From Reticulitermes speratus (lineage: Eukaryota > Arthropoda > Insecta > Blattodea > Rhinotermitidae), in NCBI GenBank assembly GCA_021186555.1, contig JAJKFL010000013.1, positions 41,293,144-41,357,143 on the forward strand: a stretch of DNA of 64,000 nt. The letters run 5' to 3'. Below the pieces are notes generated by a model. It saw only the letters and a program-made list of their open reading frames with translations, was not told where the DNA came from and did not search any database. Within the stretch, counting starts at the first letter, position 1. Each line of letters starts with the position of its first letter. Made by a program: the position numbers and the translations under genes. Positions 50,701 to 55,944 of the stretch are shown here, piece after piece.

Positions 50701-52178
50701 TGTGAGTCACCTGCAGTCACTGTCAATTCCATTGGAGCATTGTGTATGTTTACATGTCACATTTGGTATCATGAGTTCAAGTGAGCTCATAGCTGAGCTC
50801 AGAAATTGATTGTACTGTTTGAAGTTTTTGTGGTTTTCTTAGTCCTTCCAGGCAAATTTTGGAATGGCCATTTGAAATGTACCACGACCACTTCCACATC
50901 CATCCCAGTCTTAATGTACACATATATACCAAACATCAAGTTTCATCACATAGTCTTACAAAAGCAAAAAATTAATAAAAAGGCTTCAGTCATACTTGGC
51001 ATTTGTATTAAGAAGGCTTATTTTATTTTTCGTTTGGTGTGTGTCTGTGCGCATGCATGCGCACCATATCAAAGCTTAAAAGTTACAGGTCACTATCAAG
51101 CTTATATTTTATAGAATACATAATTTTTGTTGCATGATCTGCCAATTTACGCAAGTTGGTGTCCAATTTCAGCTTCATGTAAGTCAGAAATTATAATTGA
51201 CTGATAAAAACCACAATGAAATTTCTCAAAACTTTAATATAAACACCTAATACCCAGCATTACTGAAACCTATTTATCAATTCTACTCTTCTGTATCTAA
51301 AGCTGCTTGATGAAAGTGGGATCTACCCTAATGTTCCTTGAATGAATTTAGTTTTGGTCCACATTTGTCAAATCAAGCCAGATACAGGTGCTCACTTCGA
51401 ACTTACTTGTATTTCTGAAAAAATGGCTCATTCTTGAAACCATGAGCACACAACAAAATCTGTGGGTCTCATTCTCCTTGCCCTGATAAGTGGCTCAGCT
51501 TGCAAAAATATTGGTATAGTAATACAATATAGTCCACACCTATCCTTTTAAACACTTTTTTTGTTATTGTGTATACTCAGTGAAGTACCTTTTTTTTACT
51601 ATGCAATGTGAAATTTGCATCCTTAGAGAGTGAGTCAGAATTAAAGTATTTTGGAAGGATGGTAAGAAACAAAAATTACATCCATGTACAAGTTAAGTGT
51701 AGATTGAAGTGCTTCCTTGCATTCAGTAAAGAATATTTTATCTTCCTATGTTGTATTTAAAGTAGTTATTAATTTTGTCTGTTATGTTGTGTGGATGTGG
51801 AACTTGGTGTATAGGGGAATATTTGGACCCAAAAGGGAGGATGTAAGAGGAGTATGGGGAAAATTATATAATGGGGTGCTTCATAATTGTACTGTTTGCA
51901 TTAGGATGATAAAGTCGAAGAGGATGAAATGGTAAGGGCCTTTTATATACTCTTTTACTCAGTAATGAAGTGTTCAGCAGTAACAAGTATATACTGTATT
52001 TTGACGTCATATGTGAAATCCGTCTGGCTATTCATTTCAGGTAAAGGATATCTATTTGCATCCTGACCCATTCTCTGTTCAGAATGGTCTGTTGACTCCA
52101 ACACTGAAGAGCAAACGTCCTCAACTCAAGGCCTACTTCAAGCCCCAGATTGAGGACATGTATTCAAAACTGACCTAA
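7024..52178 (+). CDS. Acsl: Long-chain-fatty-acid--CoA ligase, ACSL1/5/6-like (whole gene, spliced)
   Basis: This enzyme activates long-chain fatty acids to acyl-CoA using ATP, through an acyl-AMP intermediate, at ER, mitochondrial outer or peroxisomal membranes. The joined exons give 681 aa (2046 nt with stop), close to the roughly 700 aa usual for animal ACSL1/5/6. All splice phases agree. In 681-aa numbering: hydrophobic segment about 11-29; AMP-binding P-loop [11 protein letters not shown] 259-269; YGQTEC 442-447; [10 protein letters not shown] 517-526; [16 protein letters not shown] starting 537; C-terminal [12 protein letters not shown] with the conserved adenylation lysine at about 659. 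Exon lengths fit family alignment across every junction I checked against my memory of the human protein. The first intron(s) span 33 kb and carry most of the repeats in the window. There are two alternative first coding exons (7024 and 25587). No frameshift or premature stop was seen. Assignment to the ACSL1/5/6 rather than ACSL3/4 branch rests on overall similarity. Confidence 0.95.
7793..7989 (+). mobile_element. Palindromic P1 element with hammerhead-like hairpin
   Basis: The arms GATCTGCGCCCTTCTGGGAT (left) and ATATCCCAGAAGAGCGC (right) surround two opposed GAAACGTC-type motifs. On the plus strand, TTGAAGA, T, GGGAC, loop, GTCCC, GAAATGTC (7903-7937) resembles a hammerhead core with C3 changed to T. 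The element has an asymmetric tail CAGGCTTCCGCCGCGATG on the left. Imperfect 13-bp direct repeats ATGCTGTGTCCAT (7780) and ATGTTGTGTTCAT (7990) flank it. Confidence 0.7.
8110..8255 (+). pseudogene. Possible LINE 3'-end fragment
   Basis: A GGCTGGGCGGACCATGTAGA-like stretch followed by GAAGAAGAAGAC resembles the terminal WxGHV region and the GAA-rich end seen in the LINE fragment at 11312-11798. It is too short and decayed to be certain. Confidence 0.3.
9170..9330 (-). repeat. Weak tRNA-SINE remnant
   Basis: GGGAATTGAACCTGAC is a B box in reverse complement, surrounded by SINE-like sequence. Only this motif supports the call. Confidence 0.3.
9797..9830. repeat. (TA)n microsatellite
   Basis: About 15-17 AT dinucleotides in a row. 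Confidence 0.9.
9857..10048 (+). pseudogene. Possible transposable-element protein fragment
   Basis: A 63-codon open frame contains [12 protein letters not shown], which resembles a segment of a multi-copy insect repeat protein I recall only loosely. No start context, no neighbouring exon and no domain are visible, so it is treated as a remnant. Confidence 0.25.
11241..11904 (+). mobile_element. Palindromic element with 70-bp inverted arms around a LINE fragment
   Basis: Arms 11242-11311 and 11799-11870 are near-perfect reverse complements (about 70 bp). The right arm is followed by GTTAAAAAATGCACGGTGA and an A-rich tail. The 12-bp direct repeat GATTTATCCGAA lies at 11229-11240 and 11905-11916. 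The repeat length and A-rich tail suggest retroposition. The interior carries a minus-strand LINE end. Confidence 0.7.
11312..11798 (-). pseudogene. LINE reverse-transcriptase C-terminal fragment
   Basis: The minus strand encodes [19 protein letters not shown], then [31 protein letters not shown] and RGRPRNRWW. This is the typical end of RTE/Jockey-like LINE proteins downstream of the RT domain. It is followed by a GAA-rich stretch (about 11323-11340 on the minus strand) as at many LINE 3' ends. It is 5'-truncated and not functional. Confidence 0.85.
12261..12300 (+). ncRNA. Decayed hammerhead-like motif
   Basis: GTGAAGA, T, GAAGG, loop, CCTTC, GAAACGTC. Stem II is perfect, but core position C3 is G, so cleavage activity is unlikely. 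Confidence 0.35.
12908..13150 (-). mobile_element. Palindromic P1 element, decayed
   Basis: The arms GATCTGCGCTCTTCTGGGAT and GAATAGCG / CTACGTTGCGTAAAATCC correspond to the P1 ends. The GGAAGCCTGAGATTA tail is on the right, so orientation is opposite to the 7.8-kb copy. The central hairpin GACCC-TTGAAGATGG...CCGAAA is damaged. Direct repeats ATAGGCGATTT (12897) and ATAGGCAATTT (13151) flank it. Confidence 0.65.
13235..13335 (-). pseudogene. Probable LINE 3'-end fragment
   Basis: The GTTTATGGAACCCAAGGCC and following words match the GTTTTATGGAACCCGAAGG segment at 29920, the reverse complement of the tail of the LINE at 54.6 kb. Confidence 0.4.
13405..13610 (-). repeat. tRNA-derived SINE copy, type S2
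   Basis: On the minus strand the head GCATAGCTCAGTAAGTATAG and B box GGAATTCGATTCCGGGC are well formed. The body ends with CACTCACCACCATCAG, as in the other S2 copies. Confidence 0.6.
13611..17100. other. Acsl intron DNA without recognisable genes
   Basis: I see no gene here. A SINE-like remnant (CAAGTTCGAATGTCGGCC, then ATTCCTCAGTAATTTC) is at about 16030-16150, and there are runs of T at 15188-15197 and 16210. Frames of 60-100 codons are not conserved in any way I recognise. Confidence 0.5.
17105..17190 (-). ncRNA. Decayed hammerhead-like motif
   Basis: On the minus strand: CTGAAGA, T, GGAGG, loop, CCTCC, TAAACGTT, with ACC/GGT outside. G12 is T, so it is likely inactive. It lies just left of a P1 element. 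Confidence 0.35.
17230..17405 (+). mobile_element. Palindromic P1 element with 13-bp target duplication
   Basis: The arms ATCTGCGCTCTTCTGGGATA and TATCCCAGAAGAGCGCAGAT are perfect complements. The centre holds TTGAAGA, T, GGGACC...GGTTGTCCC, GAACCGTC. The perfect direct repeat AAAATCCAACACT occurs at 17217-17229 and 17406-17418. The left tail CAGACTTCCGCCGCGATG matches the 7.8-kb copy. Confidence 0.8.
17885..18055 (-). repeat. SINE copy, type S5
   Basis: On the minus strand, AGTTCGAATGTCGACAGG (B-box region) is followed by GTGGCTTTCCTCAGTCC, TTCAGGCAAATTTCGG and CCACCGCCGCTTCC. The tail is shared with partial copies at 50815 and 55945. Confidence 0.5.
18056..20379. other. Acsl intron DNA without recognisable genes
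   Basis: It contains an imperfect TCATC/TTATTTTCA simple repeat (about 18200-18280), a TTAGTTTCGGAG...GACGGACAGACA remnant near 18715-18760, and a TGCACGGTGA word at 19818 also present at 2743 and 11884. Confidence 0.4.
20380..20482. mobile_element. Short palindromic element with GAAACGTT motif
   Basis: The arms CATGTAGATTGATACC (left) and its counterpart ending CCAATCTACATAG (right) pair over about 30 bp. The minus strand reads GAAACGTTGG near the left arm. It resembles P1 in plan but not in sequence. Confidence 0.5.
21280..21345 (+). repeat. Weak tRNA-SINE remnant
   Basis: GTGGTTAAGATGTTGGCAC and ACGGGTTCGATTTTAG resemble A and B boxes at suitable spacing. Confidence 0.4.
21780..23010 (-). 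pseudogene. Broken copy of a multi-copy arthropod protein family (probable mobile-element gene)
   Basis: I do not know a function for this family, but I recognise its sequence from many invertebrate genomes, usually in many copies. Going 5' to 3' on the minus strand: [18 protein letters not shown]... near 22920; [16 protein letters not shown] and [20 protein letters not shown], then CYFLCEWDS (22705-22403); [20 protein letters not shown], then [16 protein letters not shown] and [13 protein letters not shown], then [21 protein letters not shown] (22350-21871). A one-base loss then turns TGG-AGT into TGA, after which [16 protein letters not shown] continues in another frame (to about 21785). 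Several stops and frameshifts separate the blocks, so it cannot make the full protein. Confidence 0.7.
23385..23425 (+). ncRNA. Decayed hammerhead-like motif
   Basis: CTGAGTA, TT, GAAGC, loop, GCTTC, GCC, GAAACATT. The stem is kept but the core is altered, so it is probably a relic. Confidence 0.25.
23490..23790 (+). pseudogene. LINE reverse-transcriptase C-terminal fragment
   Basis: Frames give [34 protein letters not shown] and LAQEYEKF, the characteristic end of an insect LINE protein. Frameshifted and 5'-truncated. Confidence 0.75.
23800..25200. other. Acsl intron DNA without recognisable genes
   Basis: No gene, RNA or clear repeat boundary is visible to me here. A small frame at 24115-24417 has no family resemblance. 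Confidence 0.4.
25205..25305 (-). repeat. tRNA-derived SINE head
   Basis: The minus strand carries AAATAGCTCAATGTTGCAG (A-box region) and TTTCGGGTTCGAATCTCATC (B box). It lies about 280 bp upstream of the alternative Acsl start. Confidence 0.5.
25587..25670 (+). CDS. Acsl: Acsl alternative first coding exon, isoform B (no anchor)
   Basis: This exon encodes 28 aa, [17 protein letters not shown] followed by [11 protein letters not shown], with a strong donor gtaagt at 25671, phase 0. That is the same phase as the 7024 exon, so either can join the exon at 40414. An in-frame TAG lies a few codons upstream of this ATG, which supports it as the start. The end of the peptide ([13 protein letters not shown]) parallels the end of isoform A ([13 protein letters not shown]), as expected for alternative first exons. 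The hydrophobic anchor is absent, so this isoform may sit at a different membrane or be less tightly bound. The predicted total is 660 aa. Confidence 0.78.
27674..28276 (+). repeat. 43-bp tandem array, 14 units
   Basis: Unit: AAGGACGGTCTGTCTCAAAR followed by AGCTGTATAATGTGCTTTAGTTT. Starts step by 43 bp from 27674. Early units read CAAAGAGC and most later ones CAAAAAGC; GCTGTAG/GTTCAAG variants recur in blocks, suggesting local homogenisation. No gaps with unique spacers, so not a CRISPR array. Confidence 0.95.
28836..29265 (+). mobile_element. Full-length tRNA-derived SINE, type S3, with target duplication
   Basis: The head GACCTCGGTGGACTAGTGGT and B box CGGGTTCGATCCC are intact, and GACCTCGG can pair with CCGAGGTC like an acceptor stem. 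The body includes GGCATGTAAAAGAACCTTAC and the tail GGGCTGTTGAGCCATGG plus (TTA)n. The direct repeat ATTAACTGTTCAT occurs at 28823-28835 and 29266-29278. Length about 430 bp. It is a SINE rather than a tRNA gene. Confidence 0.85.
29865..30000 (-). pseudogene. LINE 3'-end fragment
   Basis: The sequence is the reverse complement of the tail of the LINE at about 54.57-54.67 kb: GCAGAGTCCTTCTTGAGAAG, then TTTTATGGAACCCGAAGG and ACAAGAGCCCGCCACC. Confidence 0.65.
30035..30310 (+). pseudogene. LINE reverse-transcriptase C-terminal fragment
   Basis: [11 protein letters not shown] matches FGPKREEVTGEW of the LINE type also seen at 51.8 kb. GAGAGGCTTCAAAATTTGTA matches the CATAATGAGGGGCTTCATGA part of the 54-kb element. 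Confidence 0.65.
30807..30853 (+). ncRNA. Hammerhead-ribozyme-like motif
   Basis: Core CTGAGGA (30813-30819), one extra T, stem II GGGGAC/GTCCCC (6 bp, loop GGAGCTA), then GAAACGTT. Stem III would be the self-complementary ACGT, as in minimal type I hammerheads that work as dimers. Stem I is only about three pairs including a wobble. Confidence 0.55.
31010..31060 (+). ncRNA. Decayed hammerhead-like motif
   Basis: GCGATGA, then GAAGG-type stem with CTTTC, then GAAACGTTT. The CTGA part of the core is lost. Confidence 0.25.
31891..32399 (+). mobile_element. Internally deleted Tc1/mariner-type transposon with TIRs and TA duplication
   Basis: Terminal inverted repeats of about 30 bp (CAGGGAGCGTCAGTG at the left, complement of CAGGATGCGTCAGTG at the right) lie between TA dinucleotides. 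The interior plus strand keeps the transposase end: [16 protein letters not shown], then a one-base deletion, then [37 protein letters not shown] and [10 protein letters not shown] with [14 protein letters not shown] is typical of DDE transposases of this superfamily. The N-terminal part is missing. Confidence 0.85.
32690..32875. repeat. Possible SINE remnant
   Basis: GGTGCGAATCCCGGTCGTC resembles a B-box region, and CGGAGGAAAAAGCCTCCGGTGCC a SINE body hairpin. No full head is visible. Confidence 0.3.
33040..33250. mobile_element. Inverted pair of hammerhead-like sequences, copy 2
   Basis: The left arm (minus strand) has CTGATGA (33084-33078), C, GGCA, loop, TGCC, GAAACTAGCTA. The right arm (plus strand) has CTGATCA (33202-33208), a decayed stem and AAACCTAGCTGCGAAAATAA. 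Outer words ATTTTCGTAGCTAG and CTAGCTGCGAAAAT are complementary, as are CCAACCTAAAAATTATTGTA and TACAATAGTTTTTACATTGG. The plan is the same as 58921-59250. Confidence 0.6.
33440..33640 (-). pseudogene. LINE 3'-end fragment
   Basis: On the minus strand: GGTAGGCGGGTGGA-type sequence encoding [13 protein letters not shown], then ATTCATCTGGCTCAGGATAA, as in the 54.5-kb LINE (TTCATCTGGCTCAAGA). Confidence 0.6.
34258..34298. repeat. (TGGC)n microsatellite
   Basis: GACTGGCTGGCTGGCTGGC continues for about 8-9 units. Confidence 0.9.
34350..34545. repeat. (TG)n and (TATG)n microsatellite block
   Basis: A GT run of about 17 units passes into imperfect TATG/TATA repeats. Confidence 0.9.
34549..34810 (+). 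repeat. tRNA-derived SINE sharing the S3 tail
   Basis: The head CTCAGTGGCCGTGTGGTCTA and B box TGCGGGTTCGAATCCCGCC differ from the 28.8-kb SINE, but the tail AGTAGAGGTTGTTGCGCCAT corresponds to CATATAGGGCTGTTGAGCCAT there. Imperfect ATATGTATATTG repeats flank it. Confidence 0.75.
36095..36145 (-). pseudogene. Short LINE 3'-end fragment
   Basis: GCAGAGTCCTTCGTGAGAAG followed by CAGGTCCTCAGCTAG, as in 29865-29915. Confidence 0.5.
36926..36973 (+). ncRNA. Hammerhead-ribozyme-like motif
   Basis: CTGATGA (36933-36939), one extra T, stem II GGCTAC/GTAGCC (6 bp), GAAACATGTA, then CGAGT, which pairs four bases with the preceding ACTC. The palindromic ACATGT would be a minimal stem III. An AATAAAAACG follows about 40 bp downstream, as at other motif copies. 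Confidence 0.6.
37140..40413. other. Acsl intron DNA without recognisable genes
   Basis: No exon or clear element boundary was found. CTTCATTCCCGAAACTTCAAA near 38850 is SINE-like. Confidence 0.4.
37506..37532. repeat. (CTCAC)n microsatellite
   Basis: Four to five CCTCA units in a row. Confidence 0.8.
40414..40537 (+). CDS. Acsl: Acsl common coding exon (residues 50-90)
   Basis: The acceptor tgcttacag is followed by [17 protein letters not shown] and ends at KGAKES plus one base, with donor gtaagt at 40538. The exon enters in phase 0 and leaves in phase 1. It corresponds to the segment linking the N-terminus to the start of the AMP-binding domain ([13 protein letters not shown] aligns with the family pattern TTLYEGFQRG). 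It is the first exon shared by both isoforms. CpG is still frequent here, just before the composition change at about 41 kb. Confidence 0.92.
41097..41366 (+). CDS. Acsl: Acsl common coding exon (residues 91-180)
   Basis: The acceptor ttctgttgcag gives [10 protein letters not shown], close to the family NNGPCLGSR. The exon contains [20 protein letters not shown] and [16 protein letters not shown], both hallmark N-terminal AMP-binding-domain blocks. It enters in phase 1 and exits in phase 1 at donor gtatgg (41367). The reading frame runs on past the donor for a few codons, which is intronic. Confidence 0.95.
41718..41746 (+). repeat. Poly-G run of 29
   Basis: 29 consecutive G in the Acsl intron after the exon ending 41366. 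Length may be inexact in the assembly. Confidence 0.9.
42165..42212 (+). ncRNA. Decayed hammerhead-like motif
   Basis: CTGAGCA, T, AGTGAT, loop, ATTGCT, GAAACATGTA. The stem pairs with wobbles and the GAAACATGTA end is intact, but G8 of the core is C. Confidence 0.4.
42702..42901 (+). CDS. Acsl: Acsl common coding exon (residues 181-247)
   Basis: The acceptor tgtttctacag is followed by [18 protein letters not shown] and ends at KDNPEV, with donor gtatgt at 42902. The split codon is completed as Ala, giving KQAEIHVV, which aligns with family NKAELSLVF. This is the moderately conserved linker region before the P-loop. Exit phase is 0. Confidence 0.93.
43995..44195 (+). CDS. Acsl: Acsl common coding exon with ATP/AMP P-loop (residues 248-314)
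   Basis: The acceptor tgttgacag is followed by [18 protein letters not shown] and [24 protein letters not shown] is the AMP-binding signature that contacts ATP phosphates. [14 protein letters not shown] ends the exon, with donor gtgtgt at 44196, phase 0. The join to the next exon reads [13 protein letters not shown], which matches the expected length across the fatty-acid gate region. Confidence 0.96.
44941..45158 (+). CDS. Acsl: Acsl common coding exon, fatty-acid gate region (residues 315-386)
   Basis: The acceptor gtaaattgcag is followed by [18 protein letters not shown] and then [20 protein letters not shown], the family block (LQPTVFPVVPRLLNRM). It ends in phase 2 within an Arg codon at donor gtgagg (45159). 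In vertebrate ACSL1 and ACSL6 the gate region has alternative exons. I saw no convincing second copy of this exon in the adjacent introns. Confidence 0.95.
45308..45505 (-). repeat. tRNA-derived SINE copy, type S2, in an Acsl intron
   Basis: It shares GATGGAGGTCAGTGATTAG, CTCTGGGATAGAGCCCC, GGCACCCATTGAATAGG and the aatcaaaccaccatt B-box remnant with 2778-2995. It is strongly CpG-depleted, which fits long residence in the methylated domain. Confidence 0.6.
45522..45605. repeat. Partial P1-like element
   Basis: TAATATCCCAG, GACATTTCAGAG and CATCTTCAAATTG keep the order of one P1 half. Confidence 0.4.
46039..46189 (+). CDS. Acsl: Acsl common coding exon (residues 387-437)
   Basis: The acceptor atgttacag is followed by [18 protein letters not shown] and then [19 protein letters not shown]. 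The donor is taken as gtaatt at 46190 because [14 protein letters not shown] then has the same length as the family ALGCQFYEGYGQTE. A gtgctc a few bases earlier would shift the frame and shorten this motif. Exit phase is 0. Confidence 0.92.
46789..47067 (+). CDS. Acsl: Acsl common coding exon with adenylate-binding motifs (residues 438-530)
   Basis: The acceptor tctatttgcag is followed by [15 protein letters not shown]. The exon carries the adenine-binding YGQTE block, [16 protein letters not shown], and the fatty-acyl-CoA synthetase signature start [14 protein letters not shown]. The donor is gtgagt at 47068, phase 0. A palindromic repeat (about 47176-47378) lies in the intron just after it. 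Confidence 0.96.
47176..47378 (-). mobile_element. Palindromic P1 element with 12-bp target duplication
   Basis: The arms GATCTGTGCTCTTCTGGGAT and ATCCCAGAAGAGTGCAGATC are complementary. The minus strand at the centre reads GTGAAGA, T, GGGAC, loop, GTCCC, GAAACGTC; the plus strand keeps GTCCCGAAACGTCGG. The perfect direct repeat ATGTATTGTGTA lies at 47164-47175 and 47379-47390. The CAACATCGTGGCAGAAGCC tail is on the right. Confidence 0.8.
48050..48193 (+). CDS. Acsl: Acsl common coding exon, signature-motif end (residues 531-578), GC donor
   Basis: The acceptor tgtttatttacag is followed by [18 protein letters not shown] and [10 protein letters not shown], completing the fatty-acyl-CoA synthetase signature begun in the preceding exon. 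It ends GESLK at AAG|gcaagt (48194), a GC-AG intron with an otherwise perfect donor consensus. Joining to 50302 gives [15 protein letters not shown], equal in length to family GESLQAFLIAIVVPD. The nearest GT, four bases downstream, would break the frame. Confidence 0.93.
48194..50301 (+). other. Acsl: Acsl GC-AG intron (2108 bp)
   Basis: Begins gcaagt and ends tttttgttgcag. The interior holds a 15-G run at 49480-49494 and no gene. Confidence 0.85.
50302..50475 (+). CDS. Acsl: Acsl common coding exon (residues 579-636)
   Basis: The acceptor tttttgttgcag is followed by [18 protein letters not shown] and ends [11 protein letters not shown], with donor gtgtgt at 50476, phase 0. It corresponds to the C-terminal lid domain segment (IAIVVPDVE...GLKPFEQ in the family). 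Confidence 0.94.
50815..50935 (+). repeat. Partial SINE tail, type S5
   Basis: GTGGTTTTCTTAGTCCTTCC, GGCAAATTTTGGAATGG and CCACGACCACTTCCACATCC correspond to the tail of 17885-18055 read on the minus strand. Confidence 0.45.
51755..51940 (+). pseudogene. LINE reverse-transcriptase C-terminal fragment in the last Acsl intron
   Basis: The frame reads [20 protein letters not shown], then NGVLHN and MIKSKRMKW, the same block as in other insect LINEs of this window. It ends about 100 bp before the last Acsl exon. Confidence 0.75.
52041..52178 (+). CDS. Acsl: Acsl last coding exon and stop (residues 637-681)
   Basis: The acceptor ttcatttcag is followed by [18 protein letters not shown] and [11 protein letters not shown], ending MYSKLT and TAA at 52176-52178. 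NGLLTPTxKxKR is the conserved C-terminal block and includes the lysine used in adenylation. I saw no clean AATAAA within several hundred bases, so the 3' end is undefined; an AATAAA near 53699 lies in a LINE remnant. Confidence 0.94.
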   Translation, partial: VKDIYLHPDPFSVQNGLLTPTLKSKRPQLKAYFKPQIEDMYSKLT

Positions 52179-53244
52179 GAAGAAGAGTAACTCAATTGTT
52201 GACATACTGAAAATGTGGTATCAGAAGAACACTCTGATCCATTTTCTGTAACTCTGGTGGACATATACTCCTGTGCTTGGAAGCATACAGATTCATAATA
52301 TCATAGTGAAATGAAAATAATATAGTTAAAAAGCTCGTCAATTTCAAACAGTTGAATGAACTTGTACATAGTTTTAGCCTCGTTTCTGTATCATCCTTGT
52401 ATTGTATTTAATTATGAAGTTCCACACTTCTGTACGAAAGAGTCATAAGTGCAAATGGTTCAGGGACATTGATGTTCTTTGTAACATGTTGATCATAAAT
52501 CCTGCAAAGGGATCATGTTTCATGAACTTGTAATTAACCCAAAGAGCTGTAAAAGAACAGTGATTATCATGTCTGTAACATTACTGGACGTGTATGAACT
52601 GTATTGCATTGGGTTATGGCTGATGAATGGTCCCACGTGACTGTAGGAACAGAAGCCCCAAGTGTGGCTTTGTTTGTAGCTTGTATTTTGAGCTTCACAT
52701 TTTGATTATAGTAAAATCAGCTGTGTCATCATTGTGCAGCGTTTTTGGTTATTAATGAATACAGAGAAAATGCAGTGGTGAGATATATAACAACAGGTTC
52801 AGTTCTTATTTGTGGCATGTGAGAGGCATTAACACTTTGAACAAGTTATATGATTGAGACTTTAAATGTGCAAGCCATTTCTCTGGAGTGGAGTACTTGT
52901 TGTTTGAAACTGATGCAGTTAGGTTCATACACACTATCCCAATATTGAACCAGTGTAATTCACTTTTTCTTCAAAATAATAAGCCGATATTCAACATTAA
53001 AACAATCTTATAGTTTGTAAGCTTTGTGTTGCCTTTATCGAGGGATGATTAGCCTGCATATCAAAATTCATACAAGTTTTCTGACACAGCAGTGCTATCA
53101 AAAGTAAACCAGATTTAAGTGAAAGATTGTAATGAAAATCACTGTATCCCTTGTCACAAATGAACAAATAGAGAAGAATACTGTTGATCAGTAAATCATC
53201 CTTTAATGGTATTTCGTTCTTGAAAGTATGGATATTGTAAAAGT

Positions 53245-54670
53245 GAAATCTAATTTTGATTATTTCAAGCAGGAGGAAAAACAGAGTCAAGTATTCTGAG
53301 ATCTATAAGCTTATTAACTCTCTTTGTAATAATGAAGAATTGCCCCAACAGTGGAAGATGTCTGTTCATTTACCAATTTATAGGAAGTTTGGTAAAACTT
53401 ATTATAGTAATTATAAAGGTATGTCACTGTTACCAACCAAATACAAAATTGTATCCAACATTCTTCACGTAAATTTAATGCCTTACGCAGATAAAATTAA
53501 TGGGGGTCAACGGTGTGGATTTTGACATTGTAGATAAACCACTGTCTGTATTTGTCAAATAGTTCAGAAAAAATGGGATTACATTTCAGCAATAAATTAG
53601 CTGTCTATAAACGCAAAGAAAGCCTATGATTCACTTGGGAGGGAGGTTTTATCTAATTTCCTCTTTGAGTTTGTTATACCCATGGAACTGGTTATGTTAA
53701 TAAATATACATTTAAATGAAACCTATAGTAAAGTCTGGATACATATTCTACTAAGAATGGTCTGAAACAAGGAGATGCTTTATCACCACTGCTTTCCAAC
53801 TTTGCTTCAGATTATGCTATTAGGAGGGTCCAGGTAAACCAGGAGGAAAGGAAATTGAATGGGACACATCAGATTCTTGTCTATGGTGATATAAGGTTAA
53901 TTTATTAGAAAAAACATAAATACTATAAGGCAAAACACAGGAGATTTATTAGTTGTGAATAAGGTGGTTGGTCTAGAAGTTAATGCTGAGAACACTAAGT
54001 ATATGAACATGTTTTGCCAATGGAAGGCAGGACAAAATCCCAGTATAAAGATAGCTTTGAAAATGTGGCAAAGTTCAAATGTGAGGGAGTGGCATTAATA
54101 AATTAAAATTGCATGCACGATGAGATTATGAGCAGACTAAATTTAAGGTAACCCTACTACTATTCGGTCCAGAATCTTTTGCCTTCCCTTTTGTTATCTC
54201 CGAATATCAATGTGTTAATACAAAGAACTGTAATTTTGCCTGTTGGTGTGGAACTTGGTGTTTCACAGTAAGCAATGAACATAGGCTGACAATGTTCAGT
54301 AATGGAGCGCTGAGGCAGCGGTTTGGGAGGAAGTAACAGGAAGATAGAGAGTGTTACATAATGAGGGGCTTCATGATTTGTACTCCTCATCAAACATTAT
54401 TGGTGTGATTAAATGAAGGATGAGATTTTGTTGGGGAAACCTGTAGGAAAGAGACCACTTGGAAGACCCAAGCATGGATGAGAAAATATTAAAATGGGTC
54501 TTAAAGAAACACAATGGCAAAGAATGGGGTGGCTTCATCTGGCTCAAGAGAAGGAAAAGTAGCGGGCTCTTGTGAACATGTGAACCTTTGGGTTCCATAA
54601 AATGCAGGGAATTCTTTGACCATCTGGAGAACTGCTAACTTCTCATGAAGGACTCTGCTCCATGTAGTTG
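53245..54670 (+). pseudogene. Degraded LINE with most of the reverse-transcriptase domain
   Basis: In order across frames: NNEELPQQWKMSVHLPIYRK, NYKGMSLLPTKYKIVSNIL, then NGLKQGDALSPLL (RT block) and a decayed LVYGD (family LVYADD); RFGRK, GKPVGKRPLGRPK-like sequence and WLHLAQEKEK at the end. LKQGDALSPLLxN is diagnostic of LINE RT. Many stops and frameshifts. The catalytic YADD is not intact. Inserted about 1 kb downstream of the Acsl stop codon. Confidence 0.85.
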
Positions 54671-54843
54671 TTTGGTTGGTTGGTTAGTTATAATCCAAAA
54701 AACTTAAATATCATACATTCTGTTTTAAAAACTTTCAATAAGAAGAGTAAGTATGTATGTGTAGTGTAATAATACTGACAACAGACAGGGCAGTTTGAGG
54801 CAAGGAAAGGAAGAAGTTGCTGGAACAGTTTCTTCTTCTACAA

Positions 54844-55390
54844 GACAGGCAATGTAGATATAATGTAACATTGAGGCATGTTCGCATAACCATTGTTGCT
54901 GTGGAAAAGTAATAAGTATTAAATATTACCAGTGTGTGTATGTGTTCTTGCCTTAGTTATCCGGCATGCAAATCACATCTTTTCTGCGTCATATTATATT
55001 GTCATCTGAGGCCTGTCTGGCTGTACCATATATTTCCACATTATCTTATAAGTGACACAATTTTCAGAAAAACATTTATTGAACATGAAGTATGTGTTAT
55101 CATTTTCTCAAAAACTTTTGTTTGAAACATTTCTCATTTTGAGAAGAATTCAGAAAGATATTATTTTCATAAATGTACATAGGCCATCATGTAAAGTACC
55201 CGTTGTTGTCAGATTTTAATCAAGCTTGAATTTTCTTGACAGATTTTCGAAAACCCCTCAAATATCAAATTTCGTGAAAATCCATCCTGTGGGAGCCGAG
55301 TTGTTCCATGCAGACAGACAGACATGAAGAAGCTAGTAGAAGCTTTTCACAATCTTGCTAACGTGCTTCAAAATGAAGTGAAAAAATCTG
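54844..55390 (+). repeat. Dispersed repeat, about 540 bp, copy 2
   Basis: Same order of blocks as 3338-3880 with point differences and small indels. Most CpG sites of copy 1 appear here as TG or CA, as expected from deamination in the CpG-poor domain. Confidence 0.7.
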
Positions 55391-55621
55391 TCATGTGTTT
55401 ACTCTTTGAAGACCATGAGAAAATTACTGACGTGATAAGAAGAAATTGTACCGAAAGCTGGATGAAAATCTAAATCTAAAAATTCTGGACAGGGTTTGTC
55501 TGTCTGTATAGAATTTATATTTCTGTTTCATTAATGGTTCTCTCCTTTCAAAACCGTGTATTTCAGTTACAATGTACAGCACTTCTTGCAAAGCTGCAGA
55601 GCAGATGTTCTGCAATAACTA

Positions 55622-55745
55622 ACTCCAGGCAGCAGAGTGCCTCTTGACAAGCTAACATTTGCTCAGCTAGCCAATAAATTTCTCGCATTTTATGAACCAT
55701 GAAGATCCCATTACCATCTTGGCAAGAATCCAACCCTTCAACATG
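55622..55745 (-). pseudogene. LINE 3'-end fragment
   Basis: GCAGAGTGCCTCTTGACAAG and TTTTATGAACCATGAAGATC match the 29865-30000 fragment. Confidence 0.55.
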
Positions 55746-55944
55746 ATTGTTGTAGTGTCATAGTACACCTCGTTACTACTTTTATTAAAATTACCATAGT
55801 AGTGAAGATAATGAAGAATTAGAAGGTCTCATACTTGGAATTGGGTACTGGTGATGAATAAATTAGTCGTGGCATAGAAGTACACACTTAGATTTCTTGA
55901 AAGGAAATATTACAGTTGAGTGGTTATCCTTCCCTCTCTGTTCT

